A DNA stretch of 64,000 nucleotides from Pseudomonas sp. RIT623 (lineage in GTDB: Bacteria > Pseudomonadota > Gammaproteobacteria > Pseudomonadales > Pseudomonadaceae), in NCBI RefSeq assembly GCF_004519305.1, contig NZ_SOZA01000020.1:24999-88998 (forward strand), in the 5' to 3' direction. The position numbers and the translations under genes are program-made. Numbering within the stretch: the stretch's first letter is position 1; every line of letters starts with the position of its first letter. Positions 55,487 through 64,000 of the stretch are shown here, one piece after another. Under the pieces are notes generated by a model, which ran no database searches, was not told where the DNA came from, and saw only the letters and a list, made by a program, of their open reading frames with translations.

Positions 55487-56977
55487 ATGCGCAGGTTTCC
55501 GTTTGTAGTGCTGACACTGATGCTGCTGTCGATTGTTGCGGTCGCCGATCCACTGCCTGGGCAGCCGGTGTTTGTTTTGCAACAGGCAGCAGGCAACGAG
55601 CTGGATCTGCAGCGGTTCACCGGCGATGCCACCCTGAAGGTGTTCTACACCGGCATGGGCACGGGTGACACGGTGGGGGTCAGGCTGGCCGGGGTGGCCA
55701 CGCGCGACACGCTCATCCAGACCGTGGCCACGTCGGGTGTGTTGAGCTTCAACGTGCCCCGTGCGTGGCTACGCGAAAACCTGGGACGCACGGTCACCTT
55801 TACCTACAGCCACAAGGTCAAGGGCCGCGGCGCGTTGCTCACCTCTGCTGCATTGCCGGTGCGCATCGACAGCACACAACCGGAGCAATTCGCCGTCGTG
55901 GAGGCGGTCGATGGCGCGTTGGAGGTCGAGGCCTTGGGCGACAGCGTCAGGGTGAGGCTGCTGTTCGCTGCCATGGCGACGGGTGACACGGTTGGCGTGC
56001 GCCTGGCTGGTGTCGCCACGCGCGATACCTTGATCCAGACCGTGACCGGCGCCGGGCCATTGACTTTCATCGTGCCCCGCGGCTGGGTGCTGGAGAACAT
56101 CGGGCGTTCGATCAAGCTCACCTATAGCTACAAGATTGGTGGTTCTGGGGCGCTGGTCGTATCCAAGCCATTGAGCGTCACCGTGACATCCGCCCTGACC
56201 CGCGACCAGGTGGCAGGGTCCCAGGTGGCCCAGGGCCTGAATGCGCGCTTTCAGGACACCGCGCCTTGTCCGGGCGACCAGGCGGACTACCAATGCAACG
56301 GTGTGTTCGTTCGTGTGGTCGATTACTCGCCGGCATTTCGTGCCTGGAACCCGAGCCCTGGCGCGCAAAAGCTTGGTGGTGTTTCGTTCAGCTACATTCG
56401 CCGCGACCTGAAGACCCTGAAACTTCAGGAGAACCGGACCCACGGCCTGATTCTTACCGAAGGCAAGCGGTGGATCGCACCGTTGCTCCCGCTCGAAGTG
56501 CTTTGCGCCTACCCCTATGACGGCGGTACCGCGACGCGGACCGACAACGGCTGCGGGGAGAACAAGGGCTACGCCGGCAGCGGCCGATGCGCGTTGCGGG
56601 ACATCACCAACGTGGAGCAATGGCGCCGCAGCTTCACGCAATATCCACCGGTCGAGGCGCGTTACGACCGTCAGTGCAGTTTCGGCCCTGACAAGGAGAG
56701 CTTCGGCGTGAGTTTGCAGGCACGGGGAAACCCCGAGCAGGAAAATGTCCGTTGGCAGCAGAACGAGGTGGTGATCAAGACCTGGGCGCAAAATGCATAC
56801 AACCTGCCGCTGGAGGCAGTCTTCTACACCACCGGTGCTGGCCTTGAACCGGCAAGGAACATCCAGAGAGACTTTTACAGATCCACCAGACGCGTCGTTC
56901 CGGTGGTACGCGTGACCCTGTCGGGACCAGAGGTCTTTGCCTACCGGGAAGGCGACCAGGCGGTACCTGCCCCGTAG
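55487..56977 (+). CDS. Halovibrin-like secreted protein with a duplicated module
   Basis: 496 residues from the ATG at 55487 with AGAGGA upstream. A signal peptide is present (RRFPFVVLTLMLLSIVAVA). Two tandem modules share GDTVGVRLAGVATRDTLIQTV, 106 residues apart (318 bp in DNA). The C-terminal half (from ~245) has the pattern WNPSPGAQKLGGVSFSYIRRD...YGGTATRTDNGCGENKGY, and ends KTWAQNAYNLPLEAVFYT..., as in halovibrin/HvnA-C-type proteins of Pseudomonas, assigned from memory. It is presumably periplasmic or secreted; activity unproven here. Confidence 0.6.
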   Translation: MRRFPFVVLTLMLLSIVAVADPLPGQPVFVLQQAAGNELDLQRFTGDATLKVFYTGMGTGDTVGVRLAGVATRDTLIQTVATSGVLSFNVPRAWLRENLGRTVTFTYSHKVKGRGALLTSAALPVRIDSTQPEQFAVVEAVDGALEVEALGDSVRVRLLFAAMATGDTVGVRLAGVATRDTLIQTVTGAGPLTFIVPRGWVLENIGRSIKLTYSYKIGGSGALVVSKPLSVTVTSALTRDQVAGSQVAQGLNARFQDTAPCPGDQADYQCNGVFVRVVDYSPAFRAWNPSPGAQKLGGVSFSYIRRDLKTLKLQENRTHGLILTEGKRWIAPLLPLEVLCAYPYDGGTATRTDNGCGENKGYAGSGRCALRDITNVEQWRRSFTQYPPVEARYDRQCSFGPDKESFGVSLQARGNPEQENVRWQQNEVVIKTWAQNAYNLPLEAVFYTTGAGLEPARNIQRDFYRSTRRVVPVVRVTLSGPEVFAYREGDQAVPAP

Positions 56978-56984
56978 CGTTTTC

Positions 56985-57003
56985 TTGCAACTGATTCTCA
57001 ACA
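56985..57003 (+). promoter_or_regulatory. Possible Fur box before the ECF sigma gene
   Basis: TTGCAACTGATTCTCAACA resembles the ATGATTCTCATT-like core of Fur boxes, 44 bases before the sigma gene. Weak match. Confidence 0.35.
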
Positions 57004-57047
57004 ACAAGTAGCATACCGCCACCTTGCGACCACCCCATGGAGTGCGT

Positions 57048-57551
57048 GTGGCGGAGTTAGACCTCAAGCGGCTGTTTCTCAAGCACGCGAAAAATCTTCA
57101 GGGCCTGCTCTCGCGCAAGGTGCGCGACCCGCAGTTGGCCGCCGACCTGGTGCAGGACAGCTTCCTGCGCCTGGCCGAGCAGCAGCGCGTCGACCCGATC
57201 GACAATGCCCAGGCCTACCTGTACCGCACCGCGCACAACCTGATGGTGGACCACGTGCGCCAGCAACAGCGGCGCAAGACCGACCTGGTGCCCCACGAAG
57301 CCCTGGAGGGCATCGTCGAGGAGCGCCCCGGGCTCGAGGAGCAGGCCGCCCGCGAGCAGCACCTGCGCCGCTTGCAGGCGATCCTTGGCGAACTGCCCGA
57401 GCGTACCCGTCAGGTATTTCGGCTCAACCGCCTGGAGGGCATGACCCACGCCGAGGTCGCGCGCCACCTGGGGATCTCCGACAGTTCCGTGCAAAAGCAT
57501 CTGGCCAAGGCCCTGGCCTATGTGATGCAGTGCCTGCAGGAAACCGAATGA
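57048..57551 (+). CDS. hasI: FecI-type ECF sigma factor of the heme-acquisition locus
   Basis: 167 residues from a GTG at 57048 (MAELDLKRLFLKHAKNLQG), supported by GGAG five bases upstream. Sigma-70 region 2 is RKVRDPQLAADLVQDSFLRLAEQQ near 21-45 and region 4 is RLEGMTHAEVARHLGISDSSVQKHLAKAL near 127-155. It overlaps the anti-sigma gene by ATGA. By position it is the HasI-type factor that transcribes hasR in response to heme-loaded hemophore. Confidence 0.88.
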   Translation: MAELDLKRLFLKHAKNLQGLLSRKVRDPQLAADLVQDSFLRLAEQQRVDPIDNAQAYLYRTAHNLMVDHVRQQQRRKTDLVPHEALEGIVEERPGLEEQAAREQHLRRLQAILGELPERTRQVFRLNRLEGMTHAEVARHLGISDSSVQKHLAKALAYVMQCLQETE

Positions 57552-58609
57552 CCAACGGTTTACTGACAAATGCCGCCTCAGACGTCAGCCCAGACATAAC
57601 CAGATCGCGAGAGACCCCTGTGAGCAGCCAGAACGAGCAAGCCATCCGCGAGCAGGCCGCCGAGTGGGTGGTGCGGGAGGGCGCCGGCCCCTTGAGCCCG
57701 GAGCAGCAGCGGGCCTTGGCGCAGTGGTGCGGCAGTGATCCACGCCATGCCCGGGCCTATGCGTTGGCCCAGGCGACCTGGGCCGACCTCGGGCAACTGG
57801 CGGGCTTGCCTGCCGCCGCGCCGTCCTTGGCGCTCGCGCCCCCCGCCCGTGCCCTGGACAGGCGCCGTCGCCCGCGCTTGCGGCAAGGCTTGGCCAGCGC
57901 CGCCGCGCTGTTGCTGGCGGTACTGACGTTGCACTGGGCGCCCCAGGCCTGGCAGGGCTGGCGCGCCGACTACAGCACCCGCGCCGGTGAAGTGCGCCAG
58001 GTGACCTTGGCCGATGGTAGCCGGGTCGACCTGGACAGCCACAGCGCCATCGAGCTGGCTTTCAACGATCAGGAACGCCGGGTGCGGTTGTTGTCGGGCG
58101 AGGCGGTGTTCAGCGCCGCGCCAGTCACGGCGCAGGAAACCCGGCCGTTCGTGGTCGAGTACGCCGGCGCCAGCAGCCGCGCCCTGGGCACCCGTTTCGT
58201 GGTCGGGGCGGCGGGCGAGGGCGGCTGGGTCGGCATGCTCGAGCACAGTGTCGCGGTCGAGCTGCAATCACCGCCGCAGCAAGGCCGGGCCAGCCAGGTG
58301 CTGAAGGAGGGCGAGAGCCTGCGCTACGACCAGCGCTTGGGGCTGCGCCCCTGGCCGCAGCATGACTTGCAGCGGGCCACCGACTGGCAGCGCGGCGTGC
58401 TGGTGTTCGAGCGCCAGCCGCTGGGCGAGGTGGTGGCGCGGCTCAACCAATATCGCCCCGGGCGTATCGTGGTGGCCAGCGAGCAACTGGCGCAGCGCCA
58501 GGTCAGTGGGGTGTTCCGCCTGGGCAACCTGGACAGCGTGCCCGCGGTCCTCGGCAATGAGCTCCAGGCCAATCTGGTCGAGCTGGCGGGGCTGGCGTTG
58601 CTCTACTGA
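57548..58609 (+). CDS. hasS: FecR-type transmembrane anti-sigma factor of the heme locus
   Basis: 353 residues from ATG 57548, overlapping the sigma stop. N-terminal anti-sigma region (EQAIREQAAEWVVREGAGPLSPEQQRALAQW), one membrane segment (LRQGLASAAALLLAVLTLHWA near 113-133), and a periplasmic FecR domain (ADYSTRAGEVRQVTLADGSRVDLDSHSAIEL near 145; LNQYRPGRIVVASEQLAQRQVSGVF near 300). It receives the signal from HasR and releases the sigma factor. The hasS label is by context. Confidence 0.85.
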   Translation: MTNGLLTNAASDVSPDITRSRETPVSSQNEQAIREQAAEWVVREGAGPLSPEQQRALAQWCGSDPRHARAYALAQATWADLGQLAGLPAAAPSLALAPPARALDRRRRPRLRQGLASAAALLLAVLTLHWAPQAWQGWRADYSTRAGEVRQVTLADGSRVDLDSHSAIELAFNDQERRVRLLSGEAVFSAAPVTAQETRPFVVEYAGASSRALGTRFVVGAAGEGGWVGMLEHSVAVELQSPPQQGRASQVLKEGESLRYDQRLGLRPWPQHDLQRATDWQRGVLVFERQPLGEVVARLNQYRPGRIVVASEQLAQRQVSGVFRLGNLDSVPAVLGNELQANLVELAGLALLY

Positions 58610-58678
58610 AAAAACGCCTGGGCAAAAAAACTTTGGTTTTCGGTTACTGACTTTATCCGCGTTGCTCGTCTGATTGTT

Positions 58679-58697
58679 GATATTGATTTTCATTACT
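58679..58697 (+). promoter_or_regulatory. Fur box upstream of hasR
   Basis: GATATTGATTTTCATTACT matches the 19-bp consensus GATAATGATAATCATTATC in 14 positions, 31 bases before the hasR start. Confidence 0.6.
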
Positions 58698-58728
58698 AGA
58701 AAACGCCAACAACGGACGAGCAATCGCA

Positions 58729-61482
58729 GTGAGCACCCCACGACAACAATCCATGCGCCCCCTGGGGCACCTCGCCCTGGCCGGGAGCCTGGCCCTGGGC
58801 AGCTGCGCCTTGCCGATGGCGATCGGCATGGCCCAGGCCGCCGAGCCGCAGGGCAGCAGCCGGCAACTGATCCGTTTCGATATCCCGGCCCAGGCGCTCG
58901 ACCGCGCGGTGCTGGCCTATGCCGAGCAATCCGGGGTGCAGGTGTTCTTCGACAGCCGCAAGCTGGCGGGGCTGCGCAGCGCCGGGCTGCAGGGCAGCCA
59001 TCCGATCGAGGACGGCCTGCGCCAGCTGTTGCGTGGCACGCCGGTGCGTTATCACTTCAGTGCCGCCGGCCAGGTCGGCCTTGAGCGTGTCACCGATGGC
59101 GACGCGGCGCTGGAACTGGACACCACCCATGTCGACTCGCAGCGCGATGGCGATTGGGTGTACCAGGCGCCGCGTTCGGTCAGCGTGATCACCCGCGAGC
59201 AGATCGAGCAACGCGCCCCGCGCCATGCCGCCGACCTGCTCGAGCAGACGGCGGGTGTGTACACCGCCGTCAACCAGCGCGACCCCGGGCTGTCGGTGAA
59301 CATCCGTGGCGTGCAGGACTATGGCCGGGTCAACATGAACATCGACGGCATGCGCCAGAACTTCAACGTCAACGGCCACCAGCAACGCAACGGCGTGATG
59401 TTCATCGACCCAGAGTTCATCCAGGGCGTGGAGATCGACAAAGGCACCTCGGCCGGCATGGGCGGCGCCGGGGTGATCGGCGGCATCGCCAGCTTCAACA
59501 CGGTCGAGGCCCGCGACCTGCTCGGCCCAGGCAAGGAGATTGGCGGCCGCCTGCGTGCCGGCCACGGCATCGGTGAGCTGGGCAACGGCACCTATTTCAA
59601 TGGCAGCGCACTGTTCGCCGTGGGCAACCAGGCCGGCGACATCCTGCTCGGCCACAGCGAGCGACATTTCGGCAACTACCGCAGCGGCACGCAGAACGCC
59701 GACAACCTCGGCACGCAGATCCGCGGCAAGCTGGAGAACCGCGAAGCCTGGAAGAGCTGGCTGCACGGCGAAGTGGGGGCAATGGACAGCGTCACCCGTT
59801 CGCAACTGTTCAAGCTTGGCCTGAACCTGGCTGACGACCAGCGCCTGCAGTTCAGCTACTTCGAGACCGACACCGACAGCAAGGATGCCTGGACCTACAA
59901 CGACAGCAGCATCAACCGCTATTACTACCGGGTCACCGGCAGCAACGATATCAACGCCAAGAACGCCGCGCTGGACTACAGCTTCACCCCGGACAACGAC
60001 CTGGTCGACTTCAAGGCCAAGCTGTACTTCGTCACCACTCGCCAGGACCGCTGGAACGCCGACAACCTGTCCAGCGTCGGCACCGGCAACCGCGTCGAGG
60101 CCTACACCGACCGCTTCCAGACCGACACCTGGGGCCTGCAGTTGCAGAACACTTCGCGCTGGCACCTGGGCCAGGCCGATACGCTGAGCTTCAACTATGG
60201 CAGCGAGCTGTTCCAGGACAGCTTTCGCCCCAGCACCGAACGCATCGCCGCGGTCAACGAAGTGGAGTCGCTGCCCTACGTGCAGGGCGCCAACCCCAAG
60301 GGCAAGCGGGTGATGGCCAGCCTGTTCGGCAACCTCACCTACGAGCATGACGACTGGCTCACCCTGGATGCCGGCCTGCGCTACGACCGTTACCGCCTGA
60401 GCGGCAAGACCGGGGTCACGACCTGGATGTACCCCGAAGGCGTCACCGAGGTAGGCCTGACCCGTCGGCAGACCCATATGCTTTTCGACGAGGAAACCGA
60501 GGAGGGGCGTTTCTCGCCGACCTTCGGCATCGCGCTCAAGCCCGGGCCGGACTGGTTGCAGCTCTACACCCGCTGGGGCCGTGGCTGGCGCCCACCGGCG
60601 GTGACCGAAGTGTTCATGAGCGGCCGCCCGCATGCCGGCGGCAGCGCCGAGATGGTCTACCCCAACCCGTTCCTCAAGGCCGAGGAGTCGCACAACTGGG
60701 AGCTGGGGGTGAACATCTTCAAGGAGTCGCTGCTGCGCGACGGCGACCGCTTCGGCGCCAAGGTCGCCTACTTCGACACGCGCATCGACAACTTCTCGTT
60801 CCTCGACACCAACGTCTCGCTGCCCGGCGGCAGCGTGGCGGGTATCGCCATGGGCCGCTCGGCCTACCAGAACAACCTGGAAACCACGCGCTTTCGCGGG
60901 GTGGAATACAGCCTGGACTACGATGCCGGCGCCTACTACGGCCAGCTCAGCTACACCCACATGATCGGCAGCAACAAGTTCTGCTCCAACCAGTTCTACA
61001 TGGGCGGCGCGCAACGCCTGGTCAGCGCCGGCACCGTCATGCGCCCGGTCCGCGTGGGCAGCCGCGTCATCATGTTGCCGGTGCGGGTGTCCCGCGCCGA
61101 GGGCGCCGCCGACACCAACAGCATCGTCAGTTGCGGCGACATCATGGGCAACGCCTCGTACATGCCGGCCGACCGCGGCGCCCTGACCCTGGGCATGCGC
61201 CTGCTCGACCGCACCCTGGATGTGGGCATGCGCATGCGCTACAGCGAGGGCAACGGCGAGAACCTCAAGAGCCATACCTACAACCAGATCGACCAGGCCC
61301 AGTGGCCGCAATACACGGTCTACGACCTGTACGCCAGCTACTGGATGACCCCCAGCCTGAACCTGGCGCTATCGCTGGAAAACGCCACCGACGAGGCCTA
61401 CTTCGTGGCCATGGGCGACGGTAACAACCTGTCGCTGGCCCGTGGCCGCACCTTGAGCGGCATGCTCGAGTACCGCTTCTGA
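58729..61482 (+). CDS. hasR: TonB-dependent hemophore/heme receptor HasR
   Basis: 917 residues from a GTG at 58729, with GGACGAG upstream. Signal peptide, then an N-terminal secretin/TonB-signalling (STN) domain (IRFDIPAQALDRAVLAYAEQSGVQVFFDSRKLAG near 44-77) that contacts the anti-sigma factor. Plug begins SVSVITREQIEQRAPRHAADLLEQ near 151, and the barrel ends with the usual aromatic terminus LSGMLEYRF. Imports heme delivered by HasA across the outer membrane with TonB. Downstream of the sigma/anti-sigma pair and upstream of hasA. Confidence 0.93.
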   Translation: MSTPRQQSMRPLGHLALAGSLALGSCALPMAIGMAQAAEPQGSSRQLIRFDIPAQALDRAVLAYAEQSGVQVFFDSRKLAGLRSAGLQGSHPIEDGLRQLLRGTPVRYHFSAAGQVGLERVTDGDAALELDTTHVDSQRDGDWVYQAPRSVSVITREQIEQRAPRHAADLLEQTAGVYTAVNQRDPGLSVNIRGVQDYGRVNMNIDGMRQNFNVNGHQQRNGVMFIDPEFIQGVEIDKGTSAGMGGAGVIGGIASFNTVEARDLLGPGKEIGGRLRAGHGIGELGNGTYFNGSALFAVGNQAGDILLGHSERHFGNYRSGTQNADNLGTQIRGKLENREAWKSWLHGEVGAMDSVTRSQLFKLGLNLADDQRLQFSYFETDTDSKDAWTYNDSSINRYYYRVTGSNDINAKNAALDYSFTPDNDLVDFKAKLYFVTTRQDRWNADNLSSVGTGNRVEAYTDRFQTDTWGLQLQNTSRWHLGQADTLSFNYGSELFQDSFRPSTERIAAVNEVESLPYVQGANPKGKRVMASLFGNLTYEHDDWLTLDAGLRYDRYRLSGKTGVTTWMYPEGVTEVGLTRRQTHMLFDEETEEGRFSPTFGIALKPGPDWLQLYTRWGRGWRPPAVTEVFMSGRPHAGGSAEMVYPNPFLKAEESHNWELGVNIFKESLLRDGDRFGAKVAYFDTRIDNFSFLDTNVSLPGGSVAGIAMGRSAYQNNLETTRFRGVEYSLDYDAGAYYGQLSYTHMIGSNKFCSNQFYMGGAQRLVSAGTVMRPVRVGSRVIMLPVRVSRAEGAADTNSIVSCGDIMGNASYMPADRGALTLGMRLLDRTLDVGMRMRYSEGNGENLKSHTYNQIDQAQWPQYTVYDLYASYWMTPSLNLALSLENATDEAYFVAMGDGNNLSLARGRTLSGMLEYRF

Positions 61483-61564
61483 TCCAACCGGGTTTGCCCA
61501 TCCCGGGCGACGCGAAGGCTTGCAGTACGCCTTCGTCATCACTGTGCAACAACGAGGAACCGTC

Positions 61565-62182
61565 ATGACCCTTTCCGTTAACTACGACGCCGCTTTCGCC
61601 AGCTCCACCGTCGACGATTACCTGGCCTTCTGGAGCGCAGGCTTCGTCACCGCCGGCCATGGCTACAGCAACACCGGCGGCTTCAGCAACGGCACCTTCG
61701 ATGGCGACCAGTACGCCACCCACGGTCGCAACAATTCCGACTACGCCTTCGTCGCCGACAGCGACAGCGCCAACGGCCTGCACTATGTGTTCGACCCGTC
61801 CAAGGCGCCGGGCGACAACCTCAACCACTACCTGTGGGGCTCGCTGGACAACGTTTCCCTGGGCGAAGTGCTCGGCGGCGGCAGCGGCAGCGACTTCACC
61901 CTGGGCAACTACGTGGTCAGCTTCAACGGCCTCGACCTGGATGCCGCGCAGGGCGCCGGCCGTGCCGGCAACGAAGTGCAGAGCGTGATCTACGGCCTGA
62001 TGCAGGGCAACACCTCGGCTCTGGAAGGCGTGCTCGACAACCTGTTGGCAGGTTATGGCGTGTCCACCAACAGCACCTTCGCCGAGATCGACGCGGCCCT
62101 GGCCGCAGGCCCCGCTCACGCTGCCTCCGCCGAAGCGGTCGGCGTGCAGGCGCTGCCTGAGGACCTCGCCCTGGCGGCCTGA
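61565..62182 (+). CDS. hasA: Secreted hemophore HasA
   Basis: 205 residues from the ATG at 61565 with AGGA upstream. No Sec signal; secreted by the HasDEF type I system. Heme-ligand regions are conserved: His in FVTAGHGYSNTGGFSNG near residue 32 and Tyr in GLHYVFDPSKAPGDN near 75. The middle NYVVSFNGLDLDAAQGAG and the alanine-rich C-terminal end fit the family. It captures heme from hemoglobin and passes it to HasR. Confidence 0.95.
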   Translation: MTLSVNYDAAFASSTVDDYLAFWSAGFVTAGHGYSNTGGFSNGTFDGDQYATHGRNNSDYAFVADSDSANGLHYVFDPSKAPGDNLNHYLWGSLDNVSLGEVLGGGSGSDFTLGNYVVSFNGLDLDAAQGAGRAGNEVQSVIYGLMQGNTSALEGVLDNLLAGYGVSTNSTFAEIDAALAAGPAHAASAEAVGVQALPEDLALAA

Positions 62183-62197
62183 GCGCAGGCATGAAAA

Positions 62198-62227
62198 AGC
62201 GAATGGAAGGTCACCCTGCCATTCGCT
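62198..62227 (+). terminator. Hairpin after hasA
   Basis: AGCGAATGG, 12-base loop, CCATTCGCT, no T-run. It may reduce transcription into hasD so that more HasA than transporter is made. Confidence 0.55.
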
Positions 62228-62351
62228 GATCTGATGCACTTACCCCGCAGCCCATGTCTTTGCCGGGCCCAGGCTGCGGCGGTGCGAATTTTGTGGCGAC
62301 GATGGCGCGAATGCAATCGCCTGTCGGCGCCTTCCAAGAGGTTTCCAACAA

Positions 62352-64000
62352 ATGCGAACCGCTCCCGCCGCGGCCAGTGAAGTGCTGCGGGCGCTCAAGG
62401 CCTGCCGTGCCGGGCTTGGCAACGTCGCGTTGTTCACTGCCGTGATCAATGTGCTGATGCTGGCGCCGGCGCTCTACATGCTGCAGGTCTATGACCGGGT
62501 CCTGTCGTCGCGCAACGAGATGACCCTGCTGATGCTCAGCCTCATGGTGCTCGGGGTGTTCGCCTTCATGGGGCTGCTGGAGTGGCTGCGCAGCCAGGTG
62601 GTGATCCGCCTGGGTACGCGCATGGACATGGACCTAAACCCGCGGGTGTTCGAGGCCGCCTACGAGGCCAGCCTGGCCGGGCACAAAGGTGCGGCGGGGC
62701 AGATGCTCGCCGACCTGACCGCGCTGCGCCAGTTCGCCACCGGCCAGGCGTTGTTCGCCTTCTTCGATGCGCCGTGGTTTCCGGTGTACCTGCTGGTGAT
62801 GTTCATGTTCAGCCCGTGGCTGGGCCTGATGGCGCTGGCGGGCGCGGTCTTGCTGACGGTGCTGGCGTGGGTCAACGAGCGCCTGACCCAGGCGCCGTTT
62901 GCGCAAGCCGGGCAGCTGTCGCAGCAGGCGGGTCTGGAGGCCAGCGCCAACCTGCGCAATGCCGAAGTGATCGAGGCCATGGGCATGCTCGGCGCCGTGC
63001 GCCAGCGCTGGGCACGGTTGCATCATGGGTTCCTGGCCCGGCAGAACCTGGGCAGCGAGCGTACCGCGGCGGTCACCGCGCTGACCAAGACCGTGCGCCT
63101 GGCCTTGCAGTCGCTGGTGCTCGGACTGGGCGCCTGGCTGGCCATCGAACAGTTGATCACCCCAGGGATGATGATCGCCGGCTCCATCCTCATGGCCCGC
63201 GTGCTGGCGCCGATCGACCAGTTGATCGGCGCCTGGCGCCAATGGAGCGGTGCGCGCCTGGCCTATGAGCGCCTGAGCGAGTTGCTGCAGGCCCAGCCGC
63301 CGCGCCCGGCTGGCATGCCGCTGCCGGCCCCGCTGGGCAAACTCACCGTCGAGCAGGTGGGCGCGACGCAACCGGGCAGCAGTCGCCTGTGCCTGAACAA
63401 CCTGGGTTTCGAGCTGCCGGCGGGCGAGTCGCTGGGGATCATTGGCCCTTCCGGGTCGGGCAAGTCGACCCTGGCGCGGCTGCTGGTCGGCGCCGGCGCG
63501 CCGATCACCGGCAAGGTGCGCCTGGACGGCGCCGACCTGCGGACCTGGGACCGTGGCGCGCTGGGCCAGCACATCGGCTACCTGCCGCAGGATGTGCAGC
63601 TGTTCGCCGGCAGCATTGCCGACAATATCGCCCGCCTGGGCCTTATAGACGCCCAGCAGGTGGTCGCCGCGGCGCAGCTGGCGGGCGTGCACGACATGAT
63701 CCTCGCCTTGCCGGGCGGCTATGACACGCTGTTGGGGGAGGGCGGCATGGGGCTTTCCGGTGGTCAGCGCCAGCGCATCGGCCTGGCACGCGCGCTGTAC
63801 GGGCTGCCGGCGCTGATCGTGCTCGACGAACCCAACTCCAACCTCGATGACGCCGGTGAGCGGGCGCTGGTCGAGGCCATCGCCAGGCTGCGCGAGCACA
63901 AGCGCACGCTGATCCTGATTACTCACAAGTCATCGCTGCTGGCCGGCCTGGACAACCTGTTGATGCTCAAGGGCGGCCAGTTGCAGGCCTTCGGCCCCAC
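62352..64000 (+). CDS. hasD: HasD/PrtD type I secretion ABC transporter (3' end outside window)
   Basis: The reading frame runs past the window end; 549 residues visible from the ATG at 62352 ([25 protein letters not shown]), with AAGAGG upstream. Six-helix membrane domain, then a nucleotide-binding domain: GPSGSGKST near residue 366, [15 protein letters not shown] (signature), and [13 protein letters not shown] (Walker B), closing [29 protein letters not shown]. It is the inner-membrane export pump for HasA, partnered by an adaptor (HasE) and TolC-like protein, expected downstream. Confidence 0.93.
   Translation, partial: MRTAPAAASEVLRALKACRAGLGNVALFTAVINVLMLAPALYMLQVYDRVLSSRNEMTLLMLSLMVLGVFAFMGLLEWLRSQVVIRLGTRMDMDLNPRVFEAAYEASLAGHKGAAGQMLADLTALRQFATGQALFAFFDAPWFPVYLLVMFMFSPWLGLMALAGAVLLTVLAWVNERLTQAPFAQAGQLSQQAGLEASANLRNAEVIEAMGMLGAVRQRWARLHHGFLARQNLGSERTAAVTALTKTVRLALQSLVLGLGAWLAIEQLITPGMMIAGSILMARVLAPIDQLIGAWRQWSGARLAYERLSELLQAQPPRPAGMPLPAPLGKLTVEQVGATQPGSSRLCLNNLGFELPAGESLGIIGPSGSGKSTLARLLVGAGAPITGKVRLDGADLRTWDRGALGQHIGYLPQDVQLFAGSIADNIARLGLIDAQQVVAAAQLAGVHDMILALPGGYDTLLGEGGMGLSGGQRQRIGLARALYGLPALIVLDEPNSNLDDAGERALVEAIARLREHKRTLILITHKSSLLAGLDNLLMLKGGQLQAFGP

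Overview
The window is a chromosomal segment of a high-GC Pseudomonas, most likely of the P. putida group. The evidence is the ssrA tmRNA, SmpB, RatA/RnfH, OmlA (BamE), Fur, the lldPD/dld2 lactate operon, RadA, RhlE, HrpB, and many intergenic GTAGGAGC-type REP elements. Most genes are dense, GC-rich and housekeeping or ordinary metabolic genes. Species identity is inferred from gene content only.

Layout. 1-20.6 kb: core genes (hrpB, two paralogous unknown proteins, a YciC-like membrane protein, a DUF2076 protein, a NYN nuclease, an Lrp regulator beside an EamA exporter, rhlE, a BaiN-like flavoprotein, an acetylpolyamine-type deacetylase, a decayed histidine phosphatase, GNAT enzymes, tesB with a HAD phosphatase, a quinone-oxidoreductase-like enzyme, gabP, an alpha/beta hydrolase). 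REP elements sit in most gaps; one is a tandem array of four full 107-108 bp units plus a partial fifth.

21.2-30.6 kb: a tightly coupled operon that looks like a small-molecule biosynthetic cluster. In order: SGNH-like protein, a 31-aa very basic peptide, a 701-aa heme-oxygenase-like diiron oxidase, an O-carbamoyltransferase, a 38-aa membrane peptide, a TauD-like Fe(II)/2-oxoglutarate oxygenase, two ATP-grasp ligases and a LysE-type exporter. Several joins are ATGA or TGATG overlaps. It resembles in style the clusters for modified non-proteinogenic amino acids such as oxyvinylglycines, with a possible peptide-ligation step. I do not recognise the exact set.

30.66-42.06 kb: a lower-GC genomic island inserted at the 3' end of ssrA. 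It carries a nuclease-helicase (DUF2075) with a MazG-like pyrophosphohydrolase, a decayed integrase fragment, a pair of reverse transcriptases matching the Drt3a/Drt3b layout with a candidate ACACAC-containing structured RNA beyond the second gene, a divergent SLATT-like membrane protein, and two tyrosine recombinases. It reads as a phage-defence island.

42.06-64 kb: ssrA (tag ANDENYEGYALAA), small unknown proteins, the D-/L-lactate operon with LldR and its palindromic operator, smpB, ratA-rnfH, omlA, fur, mscL, radA, a halovibrin-like secreted protein with a duplicated module, and a Fur-boxed heme-acquisition locus (ECF sigma, FecR-type anti-sigma, HasR, HasA, HasD; hasD runs off the window). 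From memory of P. putida KT2440, fur and mscL are not neighbours there, so a rearrangement junction may lie near 53.4 kb.
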